Positions 16,480 to 27,093 are shown, numbered from the stretch's first letter. The stretch: 64,000 nt of DNA from Undibacterium sp. 5I1 (GCF_034314085.1 NZ_JAVIWI010000001.1:1488001-1552000); one strand, 5' to 3'. Notes: a model not told the origin generated them from the sequence alone. Made by a program: numbers and translations.

Positions 16480-19335
16480 TTATTTAGTCAGGACGTAGCC
16501 TTTGAGTTTAGAAAATGCCGTATCCAGCAATGCTTTTTGTTGTGCGTAGTGCTTGTCGTAGTAACCTACAGCAGGCGATGCGCTAGCTGGACGACCGGCA
16601 TATGCCAGTTTTTGACCTTCATCCAGACTTTCAAAAATATTGTGCTGAATCTGGAACCAAGGTCCCTGATTTTGCGGCTCATCTTGTGCCCAAACCAACT
16701 CAGCCAATTGTGGGAATTTTTTCAACTCAGCTGAGAAGCTCTTATGTGGGAACGGATATAACTGCTCCACACGGATAATCGCCGTATCAGTCTGACCACG
16801 CTCTTTACGTGCGTTGACCAGATCATAGTAAACCTTGCCTGAACAAGCGATCACACGCTTCACTTTTTTGGCATCGATCTTGTCATCCACTTCGCCAATC
16901 ACTGTATGGAAACTACCTTTTGCTAATTCAGACAACGGAGAACCCGCATCTTTATTACGCAGCAAGGACTTCGGCGTCATGATGACCAAAGGCTTACGGA
17001 ACTGACGGATCATCTGACGACGCAAGAGATGGAAAATTTGCGCAGCATTCGTCGGCTGAACCACTTGCATATTATTGTCAGCGCACAACTGTAAGAAGCG
17101 TTCAGGACGTGCAGATGAATGCTCTGGACCTTGGCCTTCGTAACCATGCGGCAACATCAGCACCAAACCAGAAGCACGACCCCATTTTACTTCACCGGAG
17201 CTGATGAATTGATCGATAACAACTTGAGCACCGTTAGCGAAATCGCCGAATTGTGCTTCCCAGATTGTCAATGTATTTGGTTCTGCAGTGGAATAACCAT
17301 ATTCAAATGCCAATACAGCTTCTTCTGACAATACAGAATCAATCACGACGAATGGAGCTTGCTTGTCTGAAATGTTTTGCAAAGGAATATAAGTACCTGC
17401 ATCCCAACGCTCACGATTTTGATCATGCAAAACCGCGTGGCGATGTACAAATGTGCCGCGACCGGCATCTTGACCCGTCAAACGGATTGCATAACCAGAC
17501 GCAACTAAAGATGCGTAGGCAAGATGCTCGCCCATACCCCAGTCAAGATTTAATTCACCGCGACCCATGGTGGCGCGGTCGCCCAAAACTTTTTCAACCA
17601 GACTATGCGGCTTGAAGCTTTCTGGCACCGTCGTAATACGCTCAGCTAAACGCTTCAACTCAGAAAGAGGTACTGCTGTATCTGCTGCGTCAGTCCATTT
17701 ACGGTTTAGGAAAGGAATCCAATCCACTGCATATTTGTTCTTGAAGTTGGAGATGACCGGATCAACCGTATGCTTACCTGCATCCATAGCATCACGGAAA
17801 GCCTTGACCATCGTATCGCCACCATCAGCTGGGATCGTACCTTGCGCTGCCAATTTATCGGCGTACATTTTACGAGTACCAGGGTGCTGAGCAATTTTTT
17901 TATACATTAAAGGCTGCGTCAGCGCTGGTGTGTCCTGCTCGTTATGACCTAGCTTGCGGTAGCAAATAATATCAACAACGACATCCTTCTTGAACTCCAT
18001 ACGGTAGTCCAAAGCGATCTGTGTTGCCAGAACAACGGCTTCAGGATCATCAGCATTAACGTGCAATACAGGTGCTTCAATCATTTTTACGACGTCGGAA
18101 CAATACAAAGTAGAACGGGAATCGCGCGGATCAGATGTAGTAAAACCAATCTGATTGTTGATCACGATATGTACCGTTCCGCCAGTACCATAACCACGTG
18201 TTTGCGCGAGGTTCAGCGTTTCCATGACAACGCCCTGACCTGCAAACGCAGCGTCACCATGAACTAATATAGGTAGAACTTGAGAACCATCTTTGTCGCC
18301 ACGACGCTCCATACGCGCCTTAACCGAACCCTCAACTACTGGATTAACGATTTCAAGATGGGATGGATTGAATGCAAGGGACAAATGGACTGGTCCGCCC
18401 GGAGTGGAAATATCTGATGAGAAGCCTTGGTGGTATTTAACGTCACCTGCTGGCAGATCGTCACCATGTTTACCTTCAAATTCAGCAAACAAATCTTGTG
18501 GCATCTTGCCCAGAGTATTGACCAACACGTTCAAACGACCACGATGCGCCATACCGATAACGATCTCTTCAACACCACGTTCACCAGCACGTTGAATAGT
18601 CTCGTCCATGGAGGCGATAAAACTCTCACCACCTTCGAGTGAGAAACGTTTTTGACCAACGTAACGAGTATGAAGGTAGCGCTCTAAACCTTCTGCTGCG
18701 GTCAAGCGATCAAGAATATGTTTTTTCTTTTCAGCGGAAAAACTTGGAGTCGAACGAATGGACTCAAGCTTTTGTTGTAACCAGCGCTTTTCAGTTGGGT
18801 CGCTGATATACATAAATTCAGCACCGATCGAACGACAGTAAGTATCGCGCAAAGAATTCAGCAAATCGCGCAATGATGCGGTTTCTGGCCCAAAATAGGT
18901 GTTGCTAATGTTGAACTGAATATCCATATCAGCATCTGTAAAGCCATAAAAACTAGCTTCAAGTTCTGGGATATTTGGACGTTCTTGACGTTGCAAAGGG
19001 TCCAAATTCGCCCAATGGCTACCTAAGAACCGATAGGCAGCAATCAATTGCTGTGCAGCGACACGTTTACGACCCATTTCGGCGTCGGCACTCGCACTGA
19101 CTGTACGAATAGGACCTTGTTTGGCTCGCTCAGCAAACGAAGCAATCACAGGTGCATGCGCTACGTCCGGTTTACTTGAGCCATCGACCGCAGGAACGTT
19201 TTGCATCGCGTCAAAATACGCGCGCCAGTTATCAGGAACAGATCCGGGATTGTTTAGATACGCTTCGTAAAGTTCTTCTACGTACGGCGCATTGCCGCCG
19301 AACAAATACGAGTTAGCGTTATATTGTTGCATCAT
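16480..19335 (-). CDS. sucA: 2-oxoglutarate dehydrogenase E1 component
   Basis: About 951 residues, the thiamine-diphosphate decarboxylase that commits 2-oxoglutarate to succinyl-CoA. I prefer the ATG at 19335 (MMQQYNANSYLFGGNAPYVEEL), which has AAAGG eight bases upstream; the GTG at 19344 would overlap that ribosome-binding site. Key segments: GMAHRGRLNVLVNTLGK, GDAAFAGQGVVMETLNL (TPP/Mg region), HVNADDPEAVV, CYRKLGHNE, and the C-terminal LMLPHGYEGQGPEHSSAR. The gene is preceded by a GC-rich structured leader (19336-19440) in an otherwise AT-rich gap. It is followed by odhB. Confidence 0.96.
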   Translation of the reverse strand: MMQQYNANSYLFGGNAPYVEELYEAYLNNPGSVPDNWRAYFDAMQNVPAVDGSSKPDVAHAPVIASFAERAKQGPIRTVSASADAEMGRKRVAAQQLIAAYRFLGSHWANLDPLQRQERPNIPELEASFYGFTDADMDIQFNISNTYFGPETASLRDLLNSLRDTYCRSIGAEFMYISDPTEKRWLQQKLESIRSTPSFSAEKKKHILDRLTAAEGLERYLHTRYVGQKRFSLEGGESFIASMDETIQRAGERGVEEIVIGMAHRGRLNVLVNTLGKMPQDLFAEFEGKHGDDLPAGDVKYHQGFSSDISTPGGPVHLSLAFNPSHLEIVNPVVEGSVKARMERRGDKDGSQVLPILVHGDAAFAGQGVVMETLNLAQTRGYGTGGTVHIVINNQIGFTTSDPRDSRSTLYCSDVVKMIEAPVLHVNADDPEAVVLATQIALDYRMEFKKDVVVDIICYRKLGHNEQDTPALTQPLMYKKIAQHPGTRKMYADKLAAQGTIPADGGDTMVKAFRDAMDAGKHTVDPVISNFKNKYAVDWIPFLNRKWTDAADTAVPLSELKRLAERITTVPESFKPHSLVEKVLGDRATMGRGELNLDWGMGEHLAYASLVASGYAIRLTGQDAGRGTFVHRHAVLHDQNRERWDAGTYIPLQNISDKQAPFVVIDSVLSEEAVLAFEYGYSTAEPNTLTIWEAQFGDFANGAQVVIDQFISSGEVKWGRASGLVLMLPHGYEGQGPEHSSARPERFLQLCADNNMQVVQPTNAAQIFHLLRRQMIRQFRKPLVIMTPKSLLRNKDAGSPLSELAKGSFHTVIGEVDDKIDAKKVKRVIACSGKVYYDLVNARKERGQTDTAIIRVEQLYPFPHKSFSAELKKFPQLAELVWAQDEPQNQGPWFQIQHNIFESLDEGQKLAYAGRPASASPAVGYYDKHYAQQKALLDTAFSKLKGYVLTK

Positions 19336-19440
19336 CTTGCTCACCTTTCTTCGCGTTTCGCGAGATTAGCGGGTTAATCTAACCTTCCGCGACACGGCCT
19401 GACCGGTTAGCGGATTGCACATCAAGTTGTGGGGAAGGGC
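19336..19440 (-). ncRNA. Candidate sucA RNA motif (cis-regulatory leader)
   Basis: The last 105 bases before sucA are GC-rich and full of complementary pairs, while the rest of the gap is AT-rich. Pairs (plus coordinates): CCTTCC 19383-19388 with GGAAGG 19433-19438; CTAACC 19379-19384 with GGTTAG 19405-19410; AGATTA 19363-19368 with TAATCT 19375-19380; CGCG-TTT-CGCG 19352-19362 next to the ribosome-binding site. Several are mutually exclusive, as in a switch. A 'sucA RNA motif' of unknown ligand is described from 5' UTRs of sucA in Burkholderiales; position and structure agree, but I cannot test the covariance model. Confidence 0.5.
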
Positions 19441-19568
19441 TGGTTTCTAACTACTCCACTTTTAAATCAAAACTGTCATTCGTATATTTAAAAAAATAAC
19501 TTTTTTGAATTAAAAATGAATTTACATCTAAAAATCTACTTACTAATTGAAGCATAGCATATTTAATG

Positions 19569-19602
19569 TAAAAAAAAGCGAGTCTAGCTGACTCGCTTTT
19601 TT
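19569..19602 (-). terminator. Intrinsic terminator after gltA
   Basis: Perfect stem GCGAGTC (19578-19584) / GACTCGC (19590-19596), with a five-base loop, flanked by seven or more A on the left and six T on the right, so it works in both directions. It lies just beyond the gltA stop and separates gltA from the sucA promoter and leader. Confidence 0.9.
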
Positions 19603-19611
19603 CGATACCAA

Positions 19612-20919
19612 CTATCCACGCTGATCAATAGGCAACACGGTACGCGTCTGAGATCCGACAAATAATTGGCGTGGTCGACCAATTTTTTGCTCTGGATCAG
19701 AAATCATTTCTTTCCACTGCGCGATCCAGCCAACTGTACGAGCCAAGGCAAAAATACCCGTAAATAAGGAAGTCGGAATACCGAGTGCACGTTGTACGAT
19801 GCCGGAATAGAAATCGACATTTGGATACAATTTACGAGAGACGAAGTATTCATCTTCCAACGCAATTTTTTCTAACGCCATCGCAAGTTTAAACAATGGA
19901 TCATCTTGCAAACCGAGTTCTTGCAGAACTTCATAGCAAGTTTCACGCATTAATTTAGCACGTGGATCATAGTTTTTATAAACACGATGACCGAAGCCCA
20001 TCAATTTTACGCCAGAGTTTTTATCTTTTACTTGGGCAATAAATTCAGAGATATTATCAACGCTTCCTATTTCTTCCAACATGCTCAAAGCAGCTTCATT
20101 AGCACCACCGTGTGCAGGCCCCCACAAACAAGCGATACCAGCAGCGATACACGCAAATGGGTTTGCCCCAGACGAACCCGCCAGACGAACTGTAGAAGTA
20201 GATGCATTTTGCTCGTGATCAGCATGCAGTATCAAAATACGATCCAAAGCGCGAACCAAAACTTCATTTACCTTATATGGCTCACATGGCGTAGAAAACA
20301 TCATGTGCATGAAGTTAGCGCTATATGACAAGTCATTACGAGGATAAACAAAAGGCTGCCCAATGGAATACTTATAGGCCATAGCAACCAGAGTTGGCAT
20401 TTTTGCGATCAAGCGAATTGCAGATACTTCGCGGTGACGTGGATTATTAATATCGAGGGAATCATGGTAGAACGACGCTAAAGCGCCTACTGTACCAACC
20501 AGAACAGACATCGGATGTGCATCACGACGGAAGCCACGGAAGAAAAATTGCATCTGCTCGTGCACCATAGTGTGATTCGTTACAGTAGCAACAAATTCAG
20601 CCTTTTGCTCAACTGTTGGCAACTCACCGTTCAATAGCAGGAAACAAGTTTCTAAAAAATCACCGCCATTAACTGCTAGTTGTTCAATGGGGTAGCCGCG
20701 ATACAGCAGTTCGCCTTTGTCGCCATCAATGTAAGTAATTGACGAGTTACATGCTGCCGTTGACATGAAGCCTGGATCATAAGTAAACATCCCTGTTGCG
20801 CCATACAATTTACGTATATCGATTACGTCAGGACCAACTGTACCTTTGTAAATTGGCATTTCTAATGATGCAGAACCATCAGAGAAAGATAGTGTGGCTT
20901 TTGTTTCAGAATTCGTCAT
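19612..20919 (-). CDS. gltA: Citrate synthase, type II (hexameric)
   Basis: A 435-residue enzyme that condenses acetyl-CoA and oxaloacetate. Signature segments include [37 protein letters not shown], the His-bearing [15 protein letters not shown], and [15 protein letters not shown] with the catalytic His and Arg. The N-terminal domain and overall length fit the NADH-sensitive type of Gram-negative bacteria. It lies downstream of the sdh genes on the same strand (78 bases after sdhE) and has its own terminator at 19569-19602. Confidence 0.96.
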   Translation of the reverse strand: MTNSETKATLSFSDGSASLEMPIYKGTVGPDVIDIRKLYGATGMFTYDPGFMSTAACNSSITYIDGDKGELLYRGYPIEQLAVNGGDFLETCFLLLNGELPTVEQKAEFVATVTNHTMVHEQMQFFFRGFRRDAHPMSVLVGTVGALASFYHDSLDINNPRHREVSAIRLIAKMPTLVAMAYKYSIGQPFVYPRNDLSYSANFMHMMFSTPCEPYKVNEVLVRALDRILILHADHEQNASTSTVRLAGSSGANPFACIAAGIACLWGPAHGGANEAALSMLEEIGSVDNISEFIAQVKDKNSGVKLMGFGHRVYKNYDPRAKLMRETCYEVLQELGLQDDPLFKLAMALEKIALEDEYFVSRKLYPNVDFYSGIVQRALGIPTSLFTGIFALARTVGWIAQWKEMISDPEQKIGRPRQLFVGSQTRTVLPIDQRG

Positions 20920-20997
20920 GGCTCTTCCTTCAACATAGAGTTGAGTCGTTAATCAAAAAAACGAGAGAAAATTTTTATCAATAAATCTCTATCAACA

Positions 20998-21279
20998 TCA
21001 GGCAATCTGCAAGCGAGCCAAAAGTGCGTGCACGTGCGGCAAATCAACTTCAGCTTCTGGTTGCTTTTTAGCCAAAATAAGGTCCATCAAAGTATTATCA
21101 GGCAATTCCATCAATCGACCAAAAGCATCCACTTCATCATCTGTAAGAGATGTCTCATGTAAATCTAAAAAGCGAGTGAGTATGAGATCATTTTCCAAAA
21201 GACCGCGTCTGGAGCGCCACCTTAGGCGAGCTCGTTTTACGGGGTCACTTTGATGGGATACGATTTTAATTTCAGACAT
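20998..21279 (-). CDS. sdhE: FAD assembly factor SdhE (succinate dehydrogenase)
   Basis: A small acidic protein, 93 residues from the ATG at 21279 (MSEIKIV); an upstream in-frame ATG at 21303 would add eight residues, and neither start has a strong Shine-Dalgarno. The family signature RRGLLENDL (RGxxE) is present, followed by the helical bundle FLDLHETSLTDDEVDAFGRLMELPD. SdhE/SDHAF2 promotes covalent attachment of FAD to SdhA. Its place between sdhB and gltA is the usual one in betaproteobacteria. Confidence 0.9.
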   Translation of the reverse strand: MSEIKIVSHQSDPVKRARLRWRSRRGLLENDLILTRFLDLHETSLTDDEVDAFGRLMELPDNTLMDLILAKKQPEAEVDLPHVHALLARLQIA

Positions 21280-21436
21280 AATTGCTTTCAATACTGAATT
21301 CATATTTCATGCAATTCTTGAGACTGCCATTCGAAGCAAAACAAAAATTACATAAAATAAGAGCTCCAAATTCAACATTCGAGGAATAACGAACTTGTAG
21401 CTCTCGATTGTTTTACTCGATTAAATTCTGCAACGA

Positions 21437-22147
21437 CTAGACAGCTCGCCTAACCATTAACTCTTTAATCTTGCCAATAGCCCTGGTCGGATTAAGACCC
21501 TTAGGGCAAACATCAACGCAATTCATGATCGTGTGGCATCGGAACAAACGATACGGATCTTCTAAGTTATCCAAGCGCTCATTGGTCGCCTCATCGCGTG
21601 AATCTGCAATGAAACGATAAGCTTGCAATAAACCGGCAGGGCCAACGAATTTGTCTGGATTCCACCAAAACGAAGGGCAAGATGTGGAGCAGCAAGCACA
21701 CAAGATGCATTCATACAAGCCATCTAATTCTTCACGTTCTGCAGGCGTTTGCAGGCGCTCTTTTTCAGGCGGAATCGACTCGTTCATCAAATATGGTTTG
21801 ATGGAGTTGTATTGCTTGAAGAACTGCGTCATGTCCACGATCAGATCACGAATGACTGGCAAACCAGGTAAAGGACGCAAAACAATAGGCTCAGTCAATT
21901 CGTTCAGATTAGTGGTACAAGCCAAACCATTTTTACCATTGATGTTCATTGCATCCGAACCACACACACCTTCACGGCATGAACGACGCAAGGCAAGAGA
22001 ATCATCAACGTCAGCTTTGATGCGTTGCAATGCATCTAGCAACATTTTGTCTGTGTCTTGCAGCTCAACTGTAAGATCTTGCATGTAAGGCTTTGCATCC
22101 TTGTCAGGATCGTAGCGATAAATTTTAAATTTGAGTGTACGTGCCAT
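21437..22147 (-). CDS. sdhB: Succinate dehydrogenase iron-sulfur subunit
   Basis: A 236-residue subunit carrying three clusters. The [2Fe-2S] ligands are in [12 protein letters not shown], and the [4Fe-4S] and [3Fe-4S] ligands in [16 protein letters not shown] and [17 protein letters not shown]. It passes electrons from FAD in SdhA to quinone at SdhCD. It is 19 bases downstream of sdhA; a 157-base gap separates it from sdhE, in which I see no terminator. Confidence 0.96.
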   Translation of the reverse strand: MARTLKFKIYRYDPDKDAKPYMQDLTVELQDTDKMLLDALQRIKADVDDSLALRRSCREGVCGSDAMNINGKNGLACTTNLNELTEPIVLRPLPGLPVIRDLIVDMTQFFKQYNSIKPYLMNESIPPEKERLQTPAEREELDGLYECILCACCSTSCPSFWWNPDKFVGPAGLLQAYRFIADSRDEATNERLDNLEDPYRLFRCHTIMNCVDVCPKGLNPTRAIGKIKELMVRRAV

Positions 22148-22166
22148 TTTGTTCTCTTCGCAATTC

Positions 22167-23945
22167 TTAGAAAGTACGTGCTTTAGGCTTGAAGGTCTCT
22201 ACAGTCAGCGGCTTGGTAACAACTGGTTTGTAATCCAGACGATTAGCCTCCGAATACCATAGCGTGTGTTTCATCCAATTTTCATCGTCGCGCTTCTCAT
22301 AATCACGATGCGCATGAGCACCACGCGACTCTTTGCGCGCAGCAGCAGATGTGATGGTCGCTTTTGCGGTTTCAATCAAATTATCCAATTCTAAGGCTTC
22401 AACACGTGCTGTGTTAAATACCTTAGATTTGTCTTTGAACGAGACATGCTTACGACGTTCATCTAACTCCATGATCTCTTTGACGCCCTCTTGCAGCAAC
22501 TCGTCAGTGCGGAATACACCGCAGTGATATTGCATCGTTTTACGAATCGCATTCGCGACGTACTGTACACGCTCGGTACCCGTGCTAGTTTCCAGTTTGG
22601 CCAAACGAGATAATGCAAGATCTGCTGCATCCGCTGGCAGATCCTTATTGCTGCGAGCCTTCAAATTGCTGGCAACGATATGATTACCTGCTGCGCGACC
22701 AAATACTAGTAAGTCCAACAGCGAATTGGTACCTAAACGATTAGCGCCATGCACTGAAACGCATGCACACTCACCAATCGCATATAAACCATTCACTATT
22801 TCATTAGGGTTACCGTTTTTAGGGGCGACAACCTGACCGTAAATATTAGTTGGAATACCACCCATTTGATAATGAATAGTTGGCACTACCGGGATCGGTT
22901 CTTTGGTCGCATCTACGTTAGCAAACTTATGTGCGATCTCCAGAATCGATGGCAATCGTTTCTGAATGGTATCTGCTCCGATATGACGTAAATCCAGCAT
23001 GACATGATCTTTATTTGGACCGCAACCGCGACCTTCTTTTATTTCCTGATCCATAGAACGGGAAACGAAATCGCGAGGAGCAAGATCTTTTAGTGTCGGT
23101 GCATAACGCTCCATGAAACGCTCGCCCTGGCTATTGACCAGAATACCGCCTTCACCACGCACGCCCTCTGTGATCAAAACGCCAGCTCCAGCAACACCCG
23201 TTGGATGGAATTGCCAGAACTCCATATCTTCCAGAGGCAAACCAGCGCGTGCAGCCATACCCATACCGTCACCAGTATTGATAAATGCATTTGTTGAGGC
23301 AGCCCAGATACGACCTGCACCTCCGGTTGCAAAGATGGTTTGCTTGGCTTCAAGCATCATCACTTCGCCAGTTTCCATTTCCAAGGCAACTACGCCCAAG
23401 ACATCTCCATCAGCATCACGAATTAAATCAATTGCCATCCACTCGACGAAGAAATGAGTACGAGCACGAACGTTACGCTGATACAAAGTGTGCAATAACG
23501 CATGACCAGTACGATCTGCAGCCGCACATGCTCGCTGTACTGGTTTTTCACCGAAATTTGCAGTGTGTCCGCCAAACGGGCGCTGGTAAATAGTGCCATC
23601 AGCGTTACGGTCAAATGGCATACCGAAATGTTCTAACTCATAAACTACTTTAGGTGCTTCACGACACATAAATTCAATTGCATCTTGGTCGCCCAAATAA
23701 TCTGATCCTTTTACGGTATCAAACATATGCCAGTACCAATTATCCTCGGACATATTACCTAGTGACGCGCCGATACCACCTTGTGCCGCAACTGTGTGCG
23801 AACGCGTAGGAAATACTTTAGACAATACAGCGACGTTCAGGCCAGCTTCTGCCAATTGCAAGGAAGCACGCATGCCCGAGCCACCTGCGCCAACGATCAC
23901 CGCATCAAAGCGGCGGGATGGAATTGCGGGTTTGATTGCTGCCAC
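22167..23945 (-). CDS. sdhA: Succinate dehydrogenase flavoprotein subunit
   Basis: 592 residues from a GTG start at 23945 ([26 protein letters not shown]). GGAGAG stands seven bases upstream and the GTG is two bases after the sdhD stop, so the longer open frame into sdhD is not used. FAD-binding [11 protein letters not shown], the flavin-attachment His in [21 protein letters not shown] and the catalytic-arginine region RGEGGILVN are present. It oxidises succinate to fumarate on the cytoplasmic face of the inner membrane. GTG start and tight spacing suggest coupled translation with sdhD. Confidence 0.95.
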   Translation of the reverse strand: MAAIKPAIPSRRFDAVIVGAGGSGMRASLQLAEAGLNVAVLSKVFPTRSHTVAAQGGIGASLGNMSEDNWYWHMFDTVKGSDYLGDQDAIEFMCREAPKVVYELEHFGMPFDRNADGTIYQRPFGGHTANFGEKPVQRACAAADRTGHALLHTLYQRNVRARTHFFVEWMAIDLIRDADGDVLGVVALEMETGEVMMLEAKQTIFATGGAGRIWAASTNAFINTGDGMGMAARAGLPLEDMEFWQFHPTGVAGAGVLITEGVRGEGGILVNSQGERFMERYAPTLKDLAPRDFVSRSMDQEIKEGRGCGPNKDHVMLDLRHIGADTIQKRLPSILEIAHKFANVDATKEPIPVVPTIHYQMGGIPTNIYGQVVAPKNGNPNEIVNGLYAIGECACVSVHGANRLGTNSLLDLLVFGRAAGNHIVASNLKARSNKDLPADAADLALSRLAKLETSTGTERVQYVANAIRKTMQYHCGVFRTDELLQEGVKEIMELDERRKHVSFKDKSKVFNTARVEALELDNLIETAKATITSAAARKESRGAHAHRDYEKRDDENWMKHTLWYSEANRLDYKPVVTKPLTVETFKPKARTF

Positions 23946-23947
23946 GG

Positions 23948-24316
23948 TTACACTCTCCACAAAATCTGTGCCGCATATCCGACACAAGCGATCAGCCACA
24001 AAATAGTGGCGACTTGAAACACCAGACGCAATGCAACGCTGTGCGTCACATAATCCATCCAGATATCACGCATACCTACCCAAGCGTGATAAAACAAACA
24101 CATAAAGACAGCAAAGGTCGCCAACTTAAACCACTGTTGCGCAAAAATACCTGCCCAGCCAGCATAACTGAAGTCGTTTGCCGTTAAAAACAATCCAAGT
24201 AGCAACACGGTATACAGCGCCATAACGATAGCTGTGACACGTTGCGCCAACCAATCGCGCAAACCATAATGCGCACCAGTGACAAACCGATTAGGCCCAA
24301 TATTGTTATTTGCCAT
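23948..24316 (-). CDS. sdhD: Succinate dehydrogenase membrane anchor subunit
   Basis: A 122-residue protein with three membrane helices ([56 protein letters not shown]). The His in [16 protein letters not shown] is the likely heme b ligand, and the Asp/Tyr after it belongs to the quinone site. Its start codon adjoins the sdhC stop without a gap. Confidence 0.93.
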   Translation of the reverse strand: MANNNIGPNRFVTGAHYGLRDWLAQRVTAIVMALYTVLLLGLFLTANDFSYAGWAGIFAQQWFKLATFAVFMCLFYHAWVGMRDIWMDYVTHSVALRLVFQVATILWLIACVGYAAQILWRV

Positions 24317-24724
24317 TTAAAATACTCCAAATAATTTAAGAGCAATCAAAGCAGCCAAAGACAGGCTCACAGCGAATACACCAACGGCAGATTGACGTGC
24401 AGAGTCTTTATTCAAGCCAACATGAAAATCCATGAACAAATGACGAATACCAGCACAAAAATGGTGCAAATAAGCCCATGACAGCGCCAAAATAGTCAAT
24501 TTAACAAAAATACCCGAAGTGAAATTTTTGAGCACTGCAAATGACAGTTCTGAAGTAATGCTTTTATCCAATAAATACAAAATGAATGGTAAGAGCAAAA
24601 ACATCAGCATTCCGCTTGCGCGGTGCAGAATAGAAACGAATCCAGCTAGTGGCAGCCGATATCCTGTGGCATCAATCAGCCGCATCACCCCGTAGCGAGG
24701 TTTAGCTTTTACTACTTCAGACAT
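24317..24724 (-). CDS. sdhC: Succinate dehydrogenase cytochrome b556 subunit
   Basis: 135 residues from the ATG at 24724 (MSEVVKAKPRYGV), chosen because GGGGAG lies seven bases upstream. Three membrane helices; the first is preceded by the family signature RLPLAGFVSILHRASG, which contributes Ser/Arg to the ubiquinone site, and the second contains SWAYLHHFCAGIRHLFMD with the heme-ligand His. It is the first gene of the sdhCDAB-sdhE unit; the promoter should lie in 24725-24893. Confidence 0.94.
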   Translation of the reverse strand: MSEVVKAKPRYGVMRLIDATGYRLPLAGFVSILHRASGMLMFLLLPFILYLLDKSITSELSFAVLKNFTSGIFVKLTILALSWAYLHHFCAGIRHLFMDFHVGLNKDSARQSAVGVFAVSLSLAALIALKLFGVF

Positions 24725-24778
24725 AAATAATCTCCCCATTAACTAGTCTGTACATGAACTTTATAATTTTCGCCTATT

Positions 24779-24795
24779 TTGGTGCATTGCACCAA
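24779..24795. promoter_or_regulatory. 17-bp palindrome upstream of sdhC
   Basis: TTGGTGCATTGCACCAA is a perfect palindrome of two 8-base arms around one central T, 54 bases upstream of the sdhC start, in the only gap between gntR and the sdh genes. It is a likely operator for a dimeric regulator. Its sequence differs from the palindrome before gntR, so a different protein may bind. Confidence 0.5.
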
Positions 24796-24893
24796 CCAAA
24801 AAGACATTTTGCTACAAAATAGTCATATCTTACTGCGAAATCTGAATACGTATTTTGACACGTAATGCCAATAATCGTCCTATATGACCCGCA

Positions 24894-25706
24894 TTAACTC
24901 AGTTCATTACGATAATGATGTTGGTCGGTCAGATAAAGCCCACGTCGTAACTCGACAGGCTTATCGCCATAGGTAAACGAAATTCGCTCCACCTTTAACA
25001 AAGGTGCACCAACATCTAACTGAAGCAAATTAGCGGAAACCTCATCAGCACAAACCGCTCGAATTTCTTCGGACGCTCGGATCATGTGCGTACCAAACTC
25101 AGTTTCAAACAAACCGTACATCGGGCCTTTGTATTCATTAAGGCGCTCAGCAGTCAATCCCTTAAAGATCACCCCTGGCAACCACAATTCATCCAAAATG
25201 GTGGGTACGTTAGAAAAAGATTGAACTCTTCGGATAAACACAACAGAGTCACCTGACTTGATATCTAGTGCACGCGCAACATCAGCTGGTGCACGGAGCC
25301 GCTTCACCTCGATAATTCTATTCTCAGGATAATGTGGAATGCCAACATCTGGCACCAAGCGCAAAAAACGGAATTGGGAGCGCGCCTCATGATGAGTTGC
25401 GACAAAAGTACCCTTCCCCTGTCTACGTATAACCAAATTTTCTGCAGATAGCTCATCAATCGCCTTGCGAACAGTACCCTGACTTACCTTAAAACGACTA
25501 GCCAATTCCATCTCACTAGGGATCAACTCACCAGGCTTCCACTCGCCCGACTGCAAACTCTGGGTAATCAAAGCTTTAATTTGCTGATATAAAGGGCTAA
25601 AAGTAGGAGATGCGCCAGATGTCACATAACCAGGCGCAGCAACACCTACAGTCGAGCTATTAGGATTATTACCCTGATTATTGGCGGTTGGCACAGTAGA
25701 ATTCAT
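24894..25706 (-). CDS. GntR-family regulator with UTRA domain (HutC subfamily)
   Basis: About 270 residues from the ATG at 25706 (MNSTVPTANN); an in-frame ATG and GTG further up (25736, 25745) are possible starts. After a polar N-terminal stretch comes the winged helix-turn-helix (GEWKPGELIPSEMELASRF, KVSQGTVRKAIDELSAENLV, IRRQGKGTFVATH), followed by a UTRA ligand domain (about 125-265). UTRA regulators respond to small metabolites. The gene sits between the two divergent TCA arms, sdhC... and mdh...acnA, so control of these genes is a reasonable inference. A perfect 20-bp palindrome lies 57 bases upstream of the ATG. Confidence 0.88.
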   Translation of the reverse strand: MNSTVPTANNQGNNPNSSTVGVAAPGYVTSGASPTFSPLYQQIKALITQSLQSGEWKPGELIPSEMELASRFKVSQGTVRKAIDELSAENLVIRRQGKGTFVATHHEARSQFRFLRLVPDVGIPHYPENRIIEVKRLRAPADVARALDIKSGDSVVFIRRVQSFSNVPTILDELWLPGVIFKGLTAERLNEYKGPMYGLFETEFGTHMIRASEEIRAVCADEVSANLLQLDVGAPLLKVERISFTYGDKPVELRRGLYLTDQHHYRNELS

Positions 25707-25762
25707 AGACCACAATTTCACCACAGAAAGTAGCATTCCGTCCACAACAAATTAACAAGTAA

Positions 25763-25782
25763 TATGTCTTATATAAGACATA
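25763..25782. promoter_or_regulatory. 20-bp perfect palindrome, putative GntR operator
   Basis: TATGTCTTATATAAGACATA reads the same on both strands. It lies in the divergent gap between the GntR gene and mdh, near where the gntR promoter should be, and resembles the AT-cored, GT...AC-bounded palindromes bound by HutC-type GntR regulators. Autoregulation is an inference. Confidence 0.55.
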
Positions 25783-26103
25783 AGATATTGATTGACACTT
25801 CGTTCTAGCCAACCTAAACTCCCGTATGAACGAGTTGACACGAACCAACATTAAAGTCGTCAAGCAATATTAGTTCTTATAGATTCAAAGTAAAGAAGAA
25901 ATCCACAAACACCGTAGATTGATATAAAGATTGAAGCTTAATATTGATAGATTAAGAAATTAGAGGTCGCTTGTGAATTTGGCTGACGCGCCCTACTTTC
26001 AACGGTATCATTGTGTGCTTTTTATGCTTAATAATCGAGTTTGAAATGATTGATTATAAAGCGTTAAGTCGACATAATTTTCACACCACTTCGGAGATGC
26101 ATC
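25783..26103. other. mdh promoter region
   Basis: These 321 bases upstream of mdh contain no gene I can support. TTGACA occurs at 25793-25798 and again inside GAGTTGACACG near 25840, as possible -35 boxes. The ribosome-binding site GGAG lies seven bases before the mdh ATG (CTTCGGAGATGCATC). Confidence 0.4.
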
Positions 26104-27093
26104 ATGGCAAAATCCCCTATGCGCGTAGCTGTAACAGGCGCTGCTGGCCAAATTGGCTATTCCCTTTTATTCCGCATTGCCAATGGCGACATGCTTGGCA
26201 AAGACCAACCGGTTATTCTGCAATTGTTAGAGATTCCTGACGAAAAAGCGCAAAAAGCACTTAAAGGCGTTATGATGGAAATCGACGATTGCGCATTCCC
26301 ATTACTCGCTGGCATGACTGCTCATAGTGACCCGATGACTGCTTTTAAGGATATCGATGTTGCCCTGTTAGTTGGTGCGCGTCCACGTGGACCGGGAATG
26401 GAACGCAAAGATTTATTGGAAGCGAATGCACAAATTTTTACAGTTCAAGGTAAAGCATTAGATGCCGTTGCTTCGCGTAATGTGAAAATCTTGGTGGTTG
26501 GTAATCCTGCAAACACTAATGCGTACATCGCAATGAAATCGGCACCAAGCTTGCCATCCAAAAACTTCACTGCAATGTTGCGCTTGGATCACAACCGTGC
26601 GTTGTCACAAGTAGCCGCAAAAATTGGTAAACCAGTTGCCGCAATTGAAAAGCTTTGCGTATGGGGCAATCATTCGCCAACCATGTATGCTGATTATCGT
26701 TTTGCAACTGCTGATGGTGCATCGGTTAAAGATTTGATCAACGATCAAGAATGGAATAAAGACGTATTTTTGCCAACAGTTGGCAAACGCGGTGCAGCCA
26801 TTATTGAGGCACGCGGCTTGTCTTCTGCCGCATCTGCGGCAAACGCAGCGATCGATCATGTTCGCGACTGGGTACTTGGCACTAACGGCAAGTGGACAAC
26901 GATGGGCGTTCCCTCCGATGGATCTTATGGGATTCCTGAAGGTACTATGTTTGGTTTTCCTGTCACAACAGAAAACGGCGAATACAAAATTATTCAAGGT
27001 TTAGAAATCGATGCATTCTCTCAAGAACGTATCAACCTTACGCTTAAAGAATTGCAAGAAGAGCGTGATGGCGTAAAACACCTGGTTGGCTGA
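26104..27093 (+). CDS. mdh: Malate dehydrogenase (NAD-dependent)
   Basis: A 329-residue enzyme, cytosolic-type as in most betaproteobacteria. The nucleotide-binding loop is [15 protein letters not shown] near residues 8-22, the mobile active-site loop is [15 protein letters not shown], and the catalytic His is in [11 protein letters not shown]. Malate is oxidised to oxaloacetate with NAD+. It is the first gene of the rightward TCA arm, divergent from gntR, with a good GGAG ribosome-binding site. The next gene starts 30 bases downstream. Confidence 0.96.
   Translation: MAKSPMRVAVTGAAGQIGYSLLFRIANGDMLGKDQPVILQLLEIPDEKAQKALKGVMMEIDDCAFPLLAGMTAHSDPMTAFKDIDVALLVGARPRGPGMERKDLLEANAQIFTVQGKALDAVASRNVKILVVGNPANTNAYIAMKSAPSLPSKNFTAMLRLDHNRALSQVAAKIGKPVAAIEKLCVWGNHSPTMYADYRFATADGASVKDLINDQEWNKDVFLPTVGKRGAAIIEARGLSSAASAANAAIDHVRDWVLGTNGKWTTMGVPSDGSYGIPEGTMFGFPVTTENGEYKIIQGLEIDAFSQERINLTLKELQEERDGVKHLVG

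Noticed and set aside
23946..23999. Longer sdhA frame starting inside sdhD
   Set aside because: The GTG at 23945 has a proper GGAGAG site and lies just after the sdhD stop, matching family N-termini.
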